DNA of 64,000 nucleotides from Herbaspirillum sp. WKF16. Lineage in GTDB: Bacteria; Pseudomonadota; Gammaproteobacteria; Burkholderiales; Burkholderiaceae_D. Position numbers and translations under genes: made by a program. Positions within the stretch are counted from its first letter, which is position 1; every line of letters starts with the position of its first letter. The notes below the pieces were generated by a model, which searched no databases, was not told the DNA's origin, and worked only from the letters and a program-made list of their open reading frames with translations. Shown in pieces: positions 9,255 through 19,571 of this stretch. The stretch spans positions 1,364,001 through 1,428,000 of the forward strand of contig NZ_CP118632.1 of the NCBI RefSeq assembly GCF_028993615.1, given 5' to 3'.

Positions 9255-9557
9255 ATGAAACCCGATGCCATCATTCGTGTGCGTTTCAAAAAAACAGCAG
9301 AGAACGGCAGGAGTTCGGCTGTTGAAGGGGAGTTTTATGCGTGTCCGTTATTTATCGATGGGCAGGCATACGATTGTCGTCTCCTTCTCTCTGGTAGGTG
9401 TTTGGAACTTGGTGAGTATTATGAAGTTCCGGTTAAGTTTCTGCATCGAGACTTTGCGATTCTCCAATTAGCCGCAGGAAAAAATGTGGTGTTGTGGGAA
9501 GGTAAAGATGTTGCAAATGGAAGTATCGTGTCATTGTGTGAAGGATTGCTTGCTTGA
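9255..9557 (+). CDS. Hypothetical protein, possible orphan accessory/immunity type
   Basis: 100-residue protein starting MKPDAIIRVRF, with motifs EGEFYACPLFIDG, YDCRLLL and LWEGKDVANGSIVSL, suggesting a compact all-beta fold. It is read in the same frame as the upstream istA stub (whose ATG at 9072 would give a 161-residue chimera), but the ATG at 9255 is a more sensible start because the preceding residues have no resemblance to this domain. No good ribosome site is visible. Similar small proteins often lie near Rhs/CDI loci, but I cannot assign a function. Codon use and GC are lower than in the surrounding core genes. Confidence 0.45.
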   Translation: MKPDAIIRVRFKKTAENGRSSAVEGEFYACPLFIDGQAYDCRLLLSGRCLELGEYYEVPVKFLHRDFAILQLAAGKNVVLWEGKDVANGSIVSLCEGLLA

Positions 9558-10006
9558 TGAACAGCTTAGTCGTAGTCCCCGCCCATCGCCATGTGTTGAT
9601 ACTGGTATTCTTTAGCGACTGCAAGTTATGGCTATGATGGGGCGATGCGAATACCAGCCGGAGATTTCTCTGGACGAGTTGAAGACAAGTCGGCCTACCT
9701 GAGAGGTATATAAGTAGCTATCCGTCCATGACGCATTGATGCGCGACTTTGCCCCCAATGTGGAAGTCGTCTACGGTCGACATAAAATCGATGTGTGCGA
9801 ATAGTTCACTTGCTTCAATGCTGCGTTTTGCATTGATACAACAGACTCTTGCTTCAGATCATTGCAAGATTGCTTGCGTCTGCCGTGGTTGTTTTTTGTG
9901 TTTCTTTCGGATTTTTTATTTAAATTTATTTAAAAATTTCATAAGTGATCAATTTTTAGGGTGATTTGTGCGTTTTTTATAAGGGTTTATCGGATATCGA
10001 TCTCCC
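9558..10006. other. A+T-rich spacer without recognisable genes
   Basis: About 450 bases between the orphan gene and the aroG leader. No coding frame is convincing. The right half (about 9885-9990) is very rich in A and T, with runs such as TTTTTTATTTAAATTTATTT, unlike the GC-rich core. It may hold upstream promoter elements or binding sites of nucleoid proteins for aroG, but no specific site is identified. Confidence 0.6.
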
Positions 10007-10035
10007 TTGTCAAAGCCCAGGATTTGTAGCACTAT
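10007..10035 (+). promoter_or_regulatory. Candidate sigma-70 promoter of the aroG leader
   Basis: TTGTCA (10007-10012; five of six consensus bases), a 17-base spacer and CACTAT (10030-10035; a weak -10). It would start RNA near 10042, just before the leader peptide, as is typical for attenuator leaders. It is a pattern match only; other A+T-rich hexamers upstream cannot be excluded. Confidence 0.4.
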
Positions 10036-10069
10036 GGGTGCTGGTTCAAATTTATCCATGCAGCCAAAG

Positions 10070-10150
10070 ATGTCTTTCTTCCGCGCTTACTTTTATTTTT
10101 ACTTTAGCTATTCCAGCCCCACGGCGGTGAAAAGCGGTAAGCGTTCGTAA
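10070..10150 (+). CDS. Phe/Tyr-rich leader peptide controlling aroG
   Basis: A 26-codon open frame beginning MSFFRAYFYFYFSY and ending with TAA at 10148-10150. Nine of its first 14 residues are Phe (5) or Tyr (4), with an uninterrupted Tyr-Phe-Tyr-Phe-Tyr-Phe run at codons 7-12. An in-frame ATG at 10058 could add four residues (MQPK). The frame sits about 100 bases before aroG and immediately before a perfect terminator hairpin, the classic layout of amino-acid attenuators such as pheA or trp leaders. Translation should stall when charged tRNA-Phe or tRNA-Tyr is scarce. No strong ribosome site is visible; AAAG lies just before the ATG. The function is inferred from composition and position. 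Confidence 0.82.
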   Translation: MSFFRAYFYFYFSYSSPTAVKSGKRS

Positions 10151-10186
10151 AAAGACAAAACCGAATTTCCTAAAAAACCGCCAGTG
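10120..10186 (+). promoter_or_regulatory. Antiterminator pairing in the aroG leader RNA
   Basis: CACGGCGGT (10120-10128, inside the leader reading frame) can pair with ACCGCC-A-GTG (10177-10186), giving nine base pairs with one bulged A. This pairing uses the left arm of the terminator, so the two structures exclude each other. A ribosome stalled on the Phe/Tyr codons (10088-10111) leaves CACGGCGGT free; a ribosome reaching the stop codon covers it. A further long-range match, CGCTTAC (10084-10090) with GTAAGCG (10137-10143), could form when the leader is not translated. Confidence 0.65.
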
Positions 10187-10202
10187 ATGGCGGTTTTTTT
10201 TT
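10172..10202 (+). terminator. Attenuator terminator upstream of aroG
   Basis: AAAAAACCGCC and GGCGGTTTTTT form a perfect 11-bp stem around AGTGAT, followed by further T residues to 10202. It lies between the leader stop codon and the aroG ribosome site (GGAG at 10239-10242), so it is a conditional terminator inside the transcript. It could also stop leftward transcription because of the A run. Confidence 0.9.
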
Positions 10203-10247
10203 GGTCGATATTCACGCTGATACAGCCAAAGCAATCCTGGAGAAAAC

Positions 10248-11318
10248 ATGCCGCGCACTGACGATCTTCGCATCCGAGAAATGAAAGAACTGGTCCCTCC
10301 TTCGCATTTGATCCGCGAGTTCGCCTGCACCGAAAAGGTCGAGCGCACCACGGCAGAAGCGCGCACCGCACTGCACCGCATCCTGCACGGCCAGGACGAT
10401 CGCCTGATGGTGGTCATCGGCCCGTGCTCCATCCACGACACCAAGGCCGCGATGGAATATGCCCGCCGCCTGGTGGCCGAGCGCGAGAAGCACAAGAACG
10501 AGCTGGAAATCGTGATGCGCGTGTACTTCGAGAAGCCGCGCACCACCGTCGGCTGGAAGGGCCTGATCAACGACCCGTACATGGACAACAGCTTCCGCAT
10601 CAACGACGGCCTGCGCGCCGCGCGCGAGCTGCTGTTGAACATCAACGACCTGGGCCTGCCGGCCGGCACCGAGTTCCTGGACGTGATCAGCCCGCAGTAC
10701 ATCGCCGACCTGATCAGCTGGGGCGCCATCGGCGCGCGCACCACCGAGTCGCAGGTGCACCGCGAGCTGGCCTCGGGCCTGTCGTGCCCGGTCGGCTTCA
10801 AGAACGGCACCGACGGCAACGTCAAGATCGCGGTCGATGCGATCAAGGCCGCTTCGCAGCCGCACCATTTCCTGTCGGTCACCAAGGGCGGCCACTCGGC
10901 CATCGTGTCGACCGCCGGCAACGAGGATTGCCACATCATCCTGCGCGGCGGCAAGGCGCCCAACTATGATGCCGCCAGCGTGGAAGCGGCTTGCCAGGAC
11001 ATCGCCAAGAGCGGCCTGGCGGCGCGCCTGATGATCGACGCCTCGCACGCCAACAGCTCCAAGAAGCCGGAGAACCAGATCCCCGTGTGCGCCGATATCG
11101 GCGGCCAGATCGCCGCGGGCGACACCCGCATCGTCGGCGTGATGGTGGAGTCGCACCTGATCGCCGGCCGCCAGGACCTGGTGCCGGGCAAGGAGCTGAC
11201 CTACGGCCAGTCGGTGACCGACGGCTGCATCAACTGGGAGGAGAGCGTGCAGGTGCTGCAAGGCCTGGCCGATTCCGTCAGGCAGCGCCGGTTGGTGGGC
11301 GAGCGCGACGCAGCCTGA
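10248..11318 (+). CDS. aroG: 3-deoxy-7-phosphoheptulonate synthase, class I (DAHP synthase)
   Basis: 356-residue type I DAHP synthase, which condenses phosphoenolpyruvate and erythrose 4-phosphate in the first step of the shikimate pathway. Family signatures include VIGPCSIHD, YFEKPRTTVGWKG, SCPVGFKNGTDG, KGGHSAIV, ILRGGKAPNY and MIDASHANSSKKP. The length matches the feedback-regulated AroF/AroG/AroH type of enterobacteria; which amino acid inhibits it cannot be told from sequence alone. GGAG lies five bases before the ATG. Expression is likely controlled by the Phe/Tyr attenuator just upstream. It is monocistronic, closed by a strong terminator. Confidence 0.97.
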   Translation: MPRTDDLRIREMKELVPPSHLIREFACTEKVERTTAEARTALHRILHGQDDRLMVVIGPCSIHDTKAAMEYARRLVAEREKHKNELEIVMRVYFEKPRTTVGWKGLINDPYMDNSFRINDGLRAARELLLNINDLGLPAGTEFLDVISPQYIADLISWGAIGARTTESQVHRELASGLSCPVGFKNGTDGNVKIAVDAIKAASQPHHFLSVTKGGHSAIVSTAGNEDCHIILRGGKAPNYDAASVEAACQDIAKSGLAARLMIDASHANSSKKPENQIPVCADIGGQIAAGDTRIVGVMVESHLIAGRQDLVPGKELTYGQSVTDGCINWEESVQVLQGLADSVRQRRLVGERDAA

Positions 11319-11340
11319 GTTCATGCGCAAATGAAAAGGA

Positions 11341-11370
11341 ACGCCGCGATTTGCATCGCGGCGTTTTTTT
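11341..11370 (+). terminator. Rho-independent terminator after aroG
   Basis: ACGCCGCGAT and ATCGCGGCGT form a perfect 10-bp stem with a TTGC loop, followed by six further T residues. It lies 22 bases after the aroG stop. Confidence 0.9.
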
Positions 11371-11578
11371 ATGGCGTGTCGTTCTTGCGAAGCGGGGGCT
11401 CGGGCATCGTTTGACCGGTGCCCGGGCCTCGCTTCGACCGGGTTTGCTTGAGCGCAACAGGAGCCATCGGATTCCTGCTTGCGCAGGAGCGGAGCCGCCG
11501 GCGCATTGAGGATGAGCTTGGATTTGCCCGGGCAGGCGCGCACAATGGCGCGGCCATATCCATCATCAAGGAGACGCC

Positions 11579-12049
11579 ATGACCACCCCCGTCCAGCCGA
11601 TTCCCCCCGGCATGCATTCGATCACCCCGCACCTGGTTTGCGCCGGCGCGGCCGAGGCCATCGAGTTCTACAAGAAAGCGTTCGGCGCCCGCGAAGGAGG
11701 CCGCCTGGCCGGCCCCGACGGCAAGCTGATGCACGCGCACATCAACATCGGCGACTCCAGCCTGATGCTGGTCGATGAAATGCCGGAGTGGAAATGCCTG
11801 GGGCCGAGAGCGCTGGGCGGTTCGCCGGTGACCATCCACCTCTACGTGGAAGACGTCGACGCCGTGTTCGCCCAGGCGGTGGCGGCGGGCGCACAGCCGT
11901 CGATGCCGGTGGCCGACATGTTCTGGGGCGACCGTTACGGTCAACTGGTCGATCCCTTCGGCCACAAGTGGTCGATCGCCACCCACGTGCGGGACATGAC
12001 GCCCGAGGAGATCGCCAAGGGCGCCAACTGCGGCGGCGCGAGCCGGTAG
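11579..12049 (+). CDS. VOC (glyoxalase/bleomycin-resistance) superfamily protein, PhnB-like
   Basis: 156-residue protein with the paired beta-alpha-beta-beta-beta modules of the vicinal-oxygen-chelate fold. Recognisable parts are ITPHLVCAGAAEAIEFYKKA near the start, MHAHINIGDSSLML in the middle and DRYGQLVDPFGHKWSIATH near the end; the histidines and a glutamate could bind metal. This PhnB/YdfO-like branch is widespread and mostly uncharacterised, so neither glyoxalase nor resistance activity should be assumed. AAGGAG precedes the ATG. It stands alone and is convergent with yajQ. Confidence 0.85.
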   Translation: MTTPVQPIPPGMHSITPHLVCAGAAEAIEFYKKAFGAREGGRLAGPDGKLMHAHINIGDSSLMLVDEMPEWKCLGPRALGGSPVTIHLYVEDVDAVFAQAVAAGAQPSMPVADMFWGDRYGQLVDPFGHKWSIATHVRDMTPEEIAKGANCGGASR

Positions 12050-12070
12050 GGCGGGTTCCATGCGCCCATG

Positions 12071-12096
12071 AAAAACGCCGGCGCAGAGCCGGCGTT
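12071..12096 (-). terminator. Terminator after yajQ
   Basis: AACGCCGGC and GCCGGCGTT form a 9-bp stem around GCAGA. Read leftward it is followed by a T run, fitting the end of yajQ; read rightward there is only TT, so it may be weak for the VOC gene. Confidence 0.75.
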
Positions 12097-12119
12097 GTCG
12101 TTGGCGGGCGGCGCCGAGA

Positions 12120-12605
12120 TCAGTCGCGGAAGTTGTTGAACTCCAGCGGGATGTCCTTCACTTCCTTGCGCAGCAGCGCCATGGCGGCCTGCAGGTCGTC
12201 GCGCTTGGCCCCGGTGATGCGCACGGCGTCGCCCTGGATGCTGGCCTGGACCTTCATCTTGCTGTCCTTGACGACGCGCACGATCTTCTTGGCGTCGTCG
12301 CTCTCGATGCCGTTCTTGACCTTGATCACCTGCTTGACCTTGTCGCCGCCGATCTTCTCGATCTTGCCTTCATCCAGGAAGCGCACGTCGACGTTGCGCT
12401 TGGTCATCTTGTTGGTCAGCACGTCGCGCACCTGGCTCAACTGGAAGTCGGAGTCGGCGAAGGCGGTCAGTTCGCGCTCCTTCTGTTCGACGCGGGCATC
12501 GGTGCCCTTGAAGTCGAAGCGCGTGGAGATTTCCTTGTTGGCCTGTTCGACGGCATTCTTCACTTCCACCAGGTTGGCTTCGCAGACGGTATCAAAAGAG
12601 GGCAT
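12120..12605 (-). CDS. yajQ: YajQ family nucleotide-binding protein
   Basis: 161-residue protein typical of YajQ (UPF0234): start [11 protein letters not shown], then [42 protein letters not shown] and the end LEFNNFRD. YajQ proteins have two ferredoxin-like domains; members in Xanthomonas and Pseudomonas bind cyclic di-GMP and act with transcription factors, and others bind nucleotides or tRNA. A diguanylate cyclase is encoded elsewhere in this window (42.2 kb). It is transcribed alone. Confidence 0.95.
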   Translation of the reverse strand: MPSFDTVCEANLVEVKNAVEQANKEISTRFDFKGTDARVEQKERELTAFADSDFQLSQVRDVLTNKMTKRNVDVRFLDEGKIEKIGGDKVKQVIKVKNGIESDDAKKIVRVVKDSKMKVQASIQGDAVRITGAKRDDLQAAMALLRKEVKDIPLEFNNFRD

Positions 12606-12775
12606 GGCGTTATCCTTGTATTCTTGCAGCCGGAAGGGATCCGGCGTGACGACCGTGATTTTAGCGGAGTCGCCGCGCCTAGGCTATTGCAGCTCCGCTG
12701 ACGGACGATTCCCGCCCCGCAGATTTCGCGCGCGCCGGGCAGGGCGGGGCGGGGGAAGGCTATAATCCATGCCCT

Positions 12776-13801
12776 ATGCCTTTGCCAGCCCTACAACACG
12801 ACTTCTCCCTGCGCGCGCTCAATACCTTCGGCATCGACGCGCGCGCGCATGCCTACCTGCCGGTGGATGGCGCCGATGTCCTGCGCGCGGTGCGCGACGA
12901 CGCGGCGCTGGCCGCCTTGCCGCGCCTGGTGCTGGGCGGCGGCAGCAACCTGTTGCTGACCCAGGATTTCAACGGCCTGGTGCTGCACATGCGCGGCGCC
13001 GGCATCGAGCTGGTCGGCGAGGATGAGCAGTTCACCTACGTGCGCGCCGCCGCCGGCGAGAACTGGCACGGCTTCGTGCAATGGACGCTGGCGCACGGCC
13101 TGGGAGGGCTGGAGAACCTGTCTCTGATTCCCGGCAGCGTGGGCGCGGCGCCCATCCAGAACATCGGCGCCTACGGCGTCGAGCTCAAGGATCGTTTCCA
13201 CGAACTGCGCGCTTTCGATTTCGCCAGCGGCGAGGTGCTCACGCTGGATCGCGCTGCCTGCCGCTTCGGGTATCGCGACAGCGTGTTCAAGCGCGAGCTG
13301 CGCGATCGCGCCGTGGTGCTCGATGTCACCTTCGCCTTGCCCAGGCATTGGGCCGCCAACGCCGGCTATGCCGACGTGGCGCAGGCGCTGCAGGAGAAGG
13401 GCATCGACCAGCCCGCCGCGCGCGACATCGCCGACGCCGTCATCGCCGTGCGCACGCGCAAGCTGCCCGATCCTGCCAGGATCGGCAACGCCGGCAGCTT
13501 CTTCAAGAACCCCATCGTCAGCGCGCGGCAGCGCGACGCCTTGCTGGCGCAGCACATCGGCCTGGTCAGCTATCGCCAGGACGACGGCGGCTACAAGCTG
13601 GCGGCCGGCTGGCTGATCGACCGCTGCGGCTGGAAGGGCAAGACCATGGGGGCAGCCGGCGTGTACGACAAGCAGGCGCTGGTGCTGGTCAATCATGGCG
13701 GCGCCAGCGGGGCGGACATCGCGCAGCTGGCCAAGGCGATCCAGGATGACGTGATGCTCAAGTTCGGCGTGGCGTTGGAGCCTGAGCCGGTGTTCATCTG
13801 A
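12776..13801 (+). CDS. murB: UDP-N-acetylmuramate dehydrogenase
   Basis: 341-residue flavoprotein that reduces UDP-GlcNAc-enolpyruvate to UDP-MurNAc with NADPH, the second committed step of peptidoglycan synthesis. Signatures are FGIDARA near the start, the FAD-binding VLGGGSNLLL, LIPGSVGAAPIQNIGAYG, the catalytic GNAGSFFKNP (Ser as proton donor) and a C-terminal DDVMLKFGVALEPEPVF. The length and the substrate-binding region fit the type I enzyme of E. coli. It stands alone and is divergent from yajQ, with a terminator about 105 bases after its stop. Confidence 0.96.
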   Translation: MPLPALQHDFSLRALNTFGIDARAHAYLPVDGADVLRAVRDDAALAALPRLVLGGGSNLLLTQDFNGLVLHMRGAGIELVGEDEQFTYVRAAAGENWHGFVQWTLAHGLGGLENLSLIPGSVGAAPIQNIGAYGVELKDRFHELRAFDFASGEVLTLDRAACRFGYRDSVFKRELRDRAVVLDVTFALPRHWAANAGYADVAQALQEKGIDQPAARDIADAVIAVRTRKLPDPARIGNAGSFFKNPIVSARQRDALLAQHIGLVSYRQDDGGYKLAAGWLIDRCGWKGKTMGAAGVYDKQALVLVNHGGASGADIAQLAKAIQDDVMLKFGVALEPEPVFI

Positions 13802-13906
13802 TCAGCTTGCCGTTGAAACTCTGCGTTGTTCAGACCGCGGTGATGCACGACGAACGCCGTCGATGCGCCGCAAGAGCCGCTGGATCCGGCTTTATCCCGC
13901 CCAATA

Positions 13907-13935
13907 AAAAACGCCGGTAAAAACCGGCGTTTTTC
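13907..13935. terminator. Bidirectional terminator between murB and ppnP
   Basis: ACGCCGGT and ACCGGCGT form the stem with an AAAA loop. A runs on the left and T runs on the right allow function for murB (rightward) and for the argF-argG-ppnP unit (leftward). Confidence 0.88.
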
Positions 13936-13955
13936 TTTTCCACAAGCGACTGCGA

Positions 13956-14270
13956 TCAGCCGTAATGGCAGACGTAATCCACGGTCTCGGTCACTTCGAT
14001 GTCGAAGCTGGAGTTGCCGGGCACGCTGAACTGGGTGCCGGCGCCGTAGGTGTTCCAGGCTTCTTCGCCCTTCAGGCGGATGCGGCAGCTGCCGCTGACG
14101 ATTTCCATGATTTCAGGCGAGGCGGTACCGAAGTTCAGCGACGAGGGCAGGATCACGCCCAGGGTCTTCTTGGTGCCGTCGGCGAACAGCACGGTGTGCG
14201 AGACGCACTTGCCGTCGAAGTAGACGTTGCCCTTCTTCAGGACGGTGACGTTGTCGAATTGAATGCTCAT
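13956..14270 (-). CDS. ppnP: Pyrimidine/purine nucleoside phosphorylase PpnP
   Basis: 104-residue single cupin protein of the PpnP (YaiE, DUF1255) family: start [20 protein letters not shown], then [33 protein letters not shown] and the end YVCHYG. PpnP phosphorolyses a broad range of nucleosides to free base and ribose 1-phosphate. It lies 32 bases after argG on the same strand and is probably the last gene of the arginine transcript; a functional link with arginine synthesis is not obvious. Confidence 0.93.
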   Translation of the reverse strand: MSIQFDNVTVLKKGNVYFDGKCVSHTVLFADGTKKTLGVILPSSLNFGTASPEIMEIVSGSCRIRLKGEEAWNTYGAGTQFSVPGNSSFDIEVTETVDYVCHYG

Positions 14271-14302
14271 CTAGATTCTTTCAGATTGTCGGTGGCGGTC
14301 GA

Positions 14303-16614
<2,312 letters not shown>

Positions 16615-16623
16615 AAATAGAAA

Positions 16624-16674
16624 CGGCGGCCAGTTGGCACCTGCCGCCGGTCGTTTGTAACTCGTTAGATTATA
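16624..16674 (-). promoter_or_regulatory. argF promoter -10 and 5' leader hairpin
   Basis: Read leftward, a perfect TATAAT (16674-16669) precedes argF; no good -35 is seen at 16-18 bases, which suggests an activator or an extended element. The short leader then contains CGGCGGC and GCCGCCG (16649-16643 and 16630-16624), a 7-bp stem ending about ten bases before the start codon, with no clear ribosome site exposed. The hairpin could affect translation start. No arginine-repressor box was recognised. Confidence 0.45.
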
Positions 16675-16738
16675 AGGGATTCAGGGCAAAAAGATACCCG
16701 TAGGTATTGCCAAAAGGAAACCCCGCTTGCGCCCGCTC

Positions 16739-16781
16739 AAAAAAGAAGGCGGCCGTCCCGCGCAGGGAGGCGGCCGCCTTC
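16739..16781 (-). terminator. Terminator after rsgA
   Basis: GAAGGCGGCCG and CGGCCGCCTTC form an 11-bp stem; read leftward it is followed by a T run (16744-16739). It closes the M48-phhB-rsgA unit before the argF promoter. Confidence 0.85.
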
Positions 16782-16797
16782 GCTTGCGTGCGCCGGA

Positions 16798-17733
16798 TCA
16801 GTACAGGGTCTGCGACGATTCATGCACCAGCTGGCCATACAGCTGGTGGCGCAGCGGCGCGATCTGCCCCGCCTGCACCGCCTCCAGCACCGCGCAGCCC
16901 GGTTCGTTCAGGTGGTGGCAGTTGTAGAAACGGCATTTGCCGAGGTAGGGCGCGAAGTCGCGGAAGGCGCGCTCCAGCATGCCTTCGGAGAGCTGGTACA
17001 GGCCGAACTCCTGGAAACCCGGCGAGTCGATGATGCTGGCCTCGCCCTCCATCTGGTACAGGCGCGTGAACGTGGTGGTGTGCTTGCCGGTGTCCAGCGC
17101 GGCGGAGATCTCGCGCGTGGCGATGTCGGCATCGGGCACGATAAGGTTGATCAGCGAGGACTTGCCCATGCCGGACTGGCCGATCAGGATGGTGCTCTTG
17201 CCTTCCAGCAGCGGCATGAAGGCCGCGCGGGTTTCATCCGGCCGCGCCGTGGCCGACACCTCATGCACCGGATAGCCCAGGCGCGCGTAGACCTGCAGGC
17301 GTTCGCGCGTCCTCGGCAGCGCCTCTTCGATGTCGATCTTGTTGAGGATCAGGTGGGCCGAGACGCCGGCCGATTCGGCCGCCACCAGCGCGCGCGAGAC
17401 CAGGTCGTCGGTGAAGCTGGGCTCGGTCGCCACCACGATGAAGAGCTGGTCGACGTTGGCCGCCAGCAGCTTGGACTTGTACTGGTCGGAGCGGTACAGC
17501 AGGGTCTTGCGCTCGTCGATGGTTTCCACCACGCCCTGGTTGGGCGAGGTGCGCGCAAAGCGGATGCGGTCGCCCACCGAGACGTCGCTCTTCTTGCCGC
17601 GCGTGACGCATTGCAGTTTCTGCTCGCCGGCCTGGACAAGATAATGCCGCCCGTGGGCGGCAATCACCAGGCCGGACTCGAGATCGGCCGCGGCGCCGTT
17701 GCGCCGCGCGGGGAAGGGTTTCTTCGACGCCAT
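16798..17733 (-). CDS. rsgA: Ribosome small subunit-dependent GTPase A
   Basis: 311-residue circularly permuted GTPase assisting late 30S subunit maturation. An N-terminal OB fold is followed by GTPase motifs in permuted order: LNKIDI (G4), then [12 protein letters not shown] (G1) and DSPGFQEFG (G3). A C-terminal zinc-binding group appears as [14 protein letters not shown]. The true start is the ATG at 17733 ([11 protein letters not shown]); this ATG shares one base with the phhB stop (TGATG), so translation is coupled. Confidence 0.96.
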   Translation of the reverse strand: MASKKPFPARRNGAAADLESGLVIAAHGRHYLVQAGEQKLQCVTRGKKSDVSVGDRIRFARTSPNQGVVETIDERKTLLYRSDQYKSKLLAANVDQLFIVVATEPSFTDDLVSRALVAAESAGVSAHLILNKIDIEEALPRTRERLQVYARLGYPVHEVSATARPDETRAAFMPLLEGKSTILIGQSGMGKSSLINLIVPDADIATREISAALDTGKHTTTFTRLYQMEGEASIIDSPGFQEFGLYQLSEGMLERAFRDFAPYLGKCRFYNCHHLNEPGCAVLEAVQAGQIAPLRHQLYGQLVHESSQTLY

Positions 17734-18089
17734 CAGGAAGCGCCGCGCTGGGCGAACACGGCGTCGACCTTGGCCGCGCAGATGAAGTCGTTGACCGAGA
17801 GGCCGCCGCGGCCGTCGTTGACGCTGTGGGTGTCGAACTTCACGCCGCAACGGTTGTAGCTCACGGCCAGCTCGGGATGATGGTCTTCGGCGTGGATGAT
17901 CCAGGCGATGGCGTTGACGAAGGCCAGGGTCTGGTAATAGTCCTTGAAGGCGAAGGCGCGGGCCAGCTTGCCGCCATCGATGGTCCAGTCCGGCAGGGCG
18001 GCCAGGTGCTCCTTGACGGCGGCGTCGTCCAGCGCCGTGACCTGGTGGGCGCAGCGCGCGGCTGCGAGTGTGCTTGCGGTGATGCTCAT
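17733..18089 (-). CDS. phhB: 4a-hydroxytetrahydrobiopterin dehydratase (pterin carbinolamine dehydratase)
   Basis: 118-residue protein with the family core [20 protein letters not shown] (the active-site His residues) followed by TH and a C-terminal [14 protein letters not shown]. It dehydrates the carbinolamine formed by aromatic amino acid hydroxylases and so recycles tetrahydropterin; homologues in other bacteria also support molybdopterin-dependent processes. No phenylalanine hydroxylase gene is in this window. AAGGAG precedes the ATG at 18089. It lies 29 bases after the M48 protease gene and overlaps rsgA by one base. Confidence 0.93.
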   Translation of the reverse strand: MSITASTLAAARCAHQVTALDDAAVKEHLAALPDWTIDGGKLARAFAFKDYYQTLAFVNAIAWIIHAEDHHPELAVSYNRCGVKFDTHSVNDGRGGLSVNDFICAAKVDAVFAQRGAS

Positions 18090-18118
18090 GGGGTTCTCCT
18101 TGGTTCCGGTTGCGCCGT

Positions 18119-19396
18119 TCAGTGTCCCGAGGCGCCTTGCGCCAGGTTCAGGCGGCCGATGCGCAGCGCCGCCGGCGGGTGCGAATCGTAGAAGGCCGAA
18201 TGCAGCGGGTCGGGCGTCAGTGTCGAGGCATTGTCTTCGTAGAGCTTGACCAGCGCCGAGACCAGGTCCTGCGCGTTGGTGTACTGGGCGGCGAAGGCGT
18301 CGGCCTCGAACTCGTGCTTGCGCGAAGTCAGCGACGACAGCGGCGAGAGCAGGAAGGTGAAGATCGGCAGCGCCAGCATGAACAGGATCAGTGCCATGGC
18401 GTCGTTGCTGCCGAACAGCAGCGGGTTCACGCCCAGGCCGGTGTAGAACCATACCTGCCCCTTGAGGTAACCCAACAGGGCCAGGAAGCCCAGCGAGATG
18501 GCGAACATCACCACCACGCGCTTGACGATGTGCTTGAGCTTGAAGTGGCCCAGCTCATGCGCCAGCACCGCCTCGATCTCGTGCGGCGCCAGGCGCGCCA
18601 GCAGGGTGTCGAAGAACACGATGCGCTTGCCCGAGCCGAAGCCCGAGAAGTAGGCGTTGCCATGGGCGCTGCGCTTGGAGCCGTCCATCACGAACAGGCC
18701 CTTGGAGGCGAAGCCCACGCGCGTCATCAGGTTCTCGATACGGCTGCGCAGGCTGTCGTCTTCCAGCGCGGTGAACTTGTTGAACAGCGGCGCGATGAAG
18801 CTGGGATAGATCACCAGCATCAGCAGCTGGAAGCCGCACAGCACGATCCAGGCGTACAGCCACCACAGCGCGCCGGCCTTGTCCATCAGCGCCAGCACCA
18901 CCCACAGCAGCGGCAGGCCGATCACCGCGCCCACCAGCGATTGCTTCACCATGTCGCTGAAGAACAGCGCGCGGGTCATCTTGTTGAAGCCGAAGCGGGT
19001 TTCCAGCCTGAACTGGCGATAGTAGTCGAAGGGCAGGTCGACCAGGCCGGAGACGATGCCGAAGGCCGCCACCAGGCCGATTTGGTACCACATGCCCGGG
19101 CCGCCGGTCCACGACAGCAGCAGGCCCGACAGCGCCTGCAACCCGCCCAGCAGGGTGAAGCCGATCAGCACCGCGGCGTTGACCAGGAGCGTCACCACGC
19201 CCAGCTTGGTGCGCGCGACGGTATAGTCGGCCGCCTTCTGGTGGGCCGCCAGCGGGATCTTTTCGGCGAACTCGGCCGGTACCGCGGCGCGATGCGCGAG
19301 CACATGGCGGATGTGGCGCGAGGCGAGCCAGAACCGGACCGCCAGGCTGGCGGCCAGGAAGGCGACGAACAAAACCGAAAACGTATATGAAGACAT
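18119..19396 (-). CDS. M48 family integral membrane metalloprotease (Ste24-like)
   Basis: 425-residue membrane protease. Several hydrophobic segments occupy the N-terminal half (for example near residues 3-25, 65-95, 110-130, 150-175 and 180-205). The zinc site HELGH ([13 protein letters not shown]) and the distal [10 protein letters not shown] follow, with two more membrane segments between them. This matches the CAAX-protease/Ste24 (M48A) type, expected to act in membrane protein quality control in bacteria. Start ATG at 19396 (MSSYTFSV) is preceded by GGGAAAGA. It heads a likely operon with phhB and rsgA and is divergent from orn. Confidence 0.92.
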   Translation of the reverse strand: MSSYTFSVLFVAFLAASLAVRFWLASRHIRHVLAHRAAVPAEFAEKIPLAAHQKAADYTVARTKLGVVTLLVNAAVLIGFTLLGGLQALSGLLLSWTGGPGMWYQIGLVAAFGIVSGLVDLPFDYYRQFRLETRFGFNKMTRALFFSDMVKQSLVGAVIGLPLLWVVLALMDKAGALWWLYAWIVLCGFQLLMLVIYPSFIAPLFNKFTALEDDSLRSRIENLMTRVGFASKGLFVMDGSKRSAHGNAYFSGFGSGKRIVFFDTLLARLAPHEIEAVLAHELGHFKLKHIVKRVVVMFAISLGFLALLGYLKGQVWFYTGLGVNPLLFGSNDAMALILFMLALPIFTFLLSPLSSLTSRKHEFEADAFAAQYTNAQDLVSALVKLYEDNASTLTPDPLHSAFYDSHPPAALRIGRLNLAQGASGH

Positions 19397-19571
19397 TCTT
19401 TCCCTGTGCGAAAATGGCGGAGGTTCATGCCGGCCCGCCTCCCGGACGCTCCGGAGGCGGTGCTGCGCAGCAGGACGATCAATCCGAATCATCCCCGATA
19501 GCAAGCGCAAGCAAGCGAACAAGCAAACCTGCAGATGGGGTGTGTTACCCCGACGTCAATAAGGAAGAATT

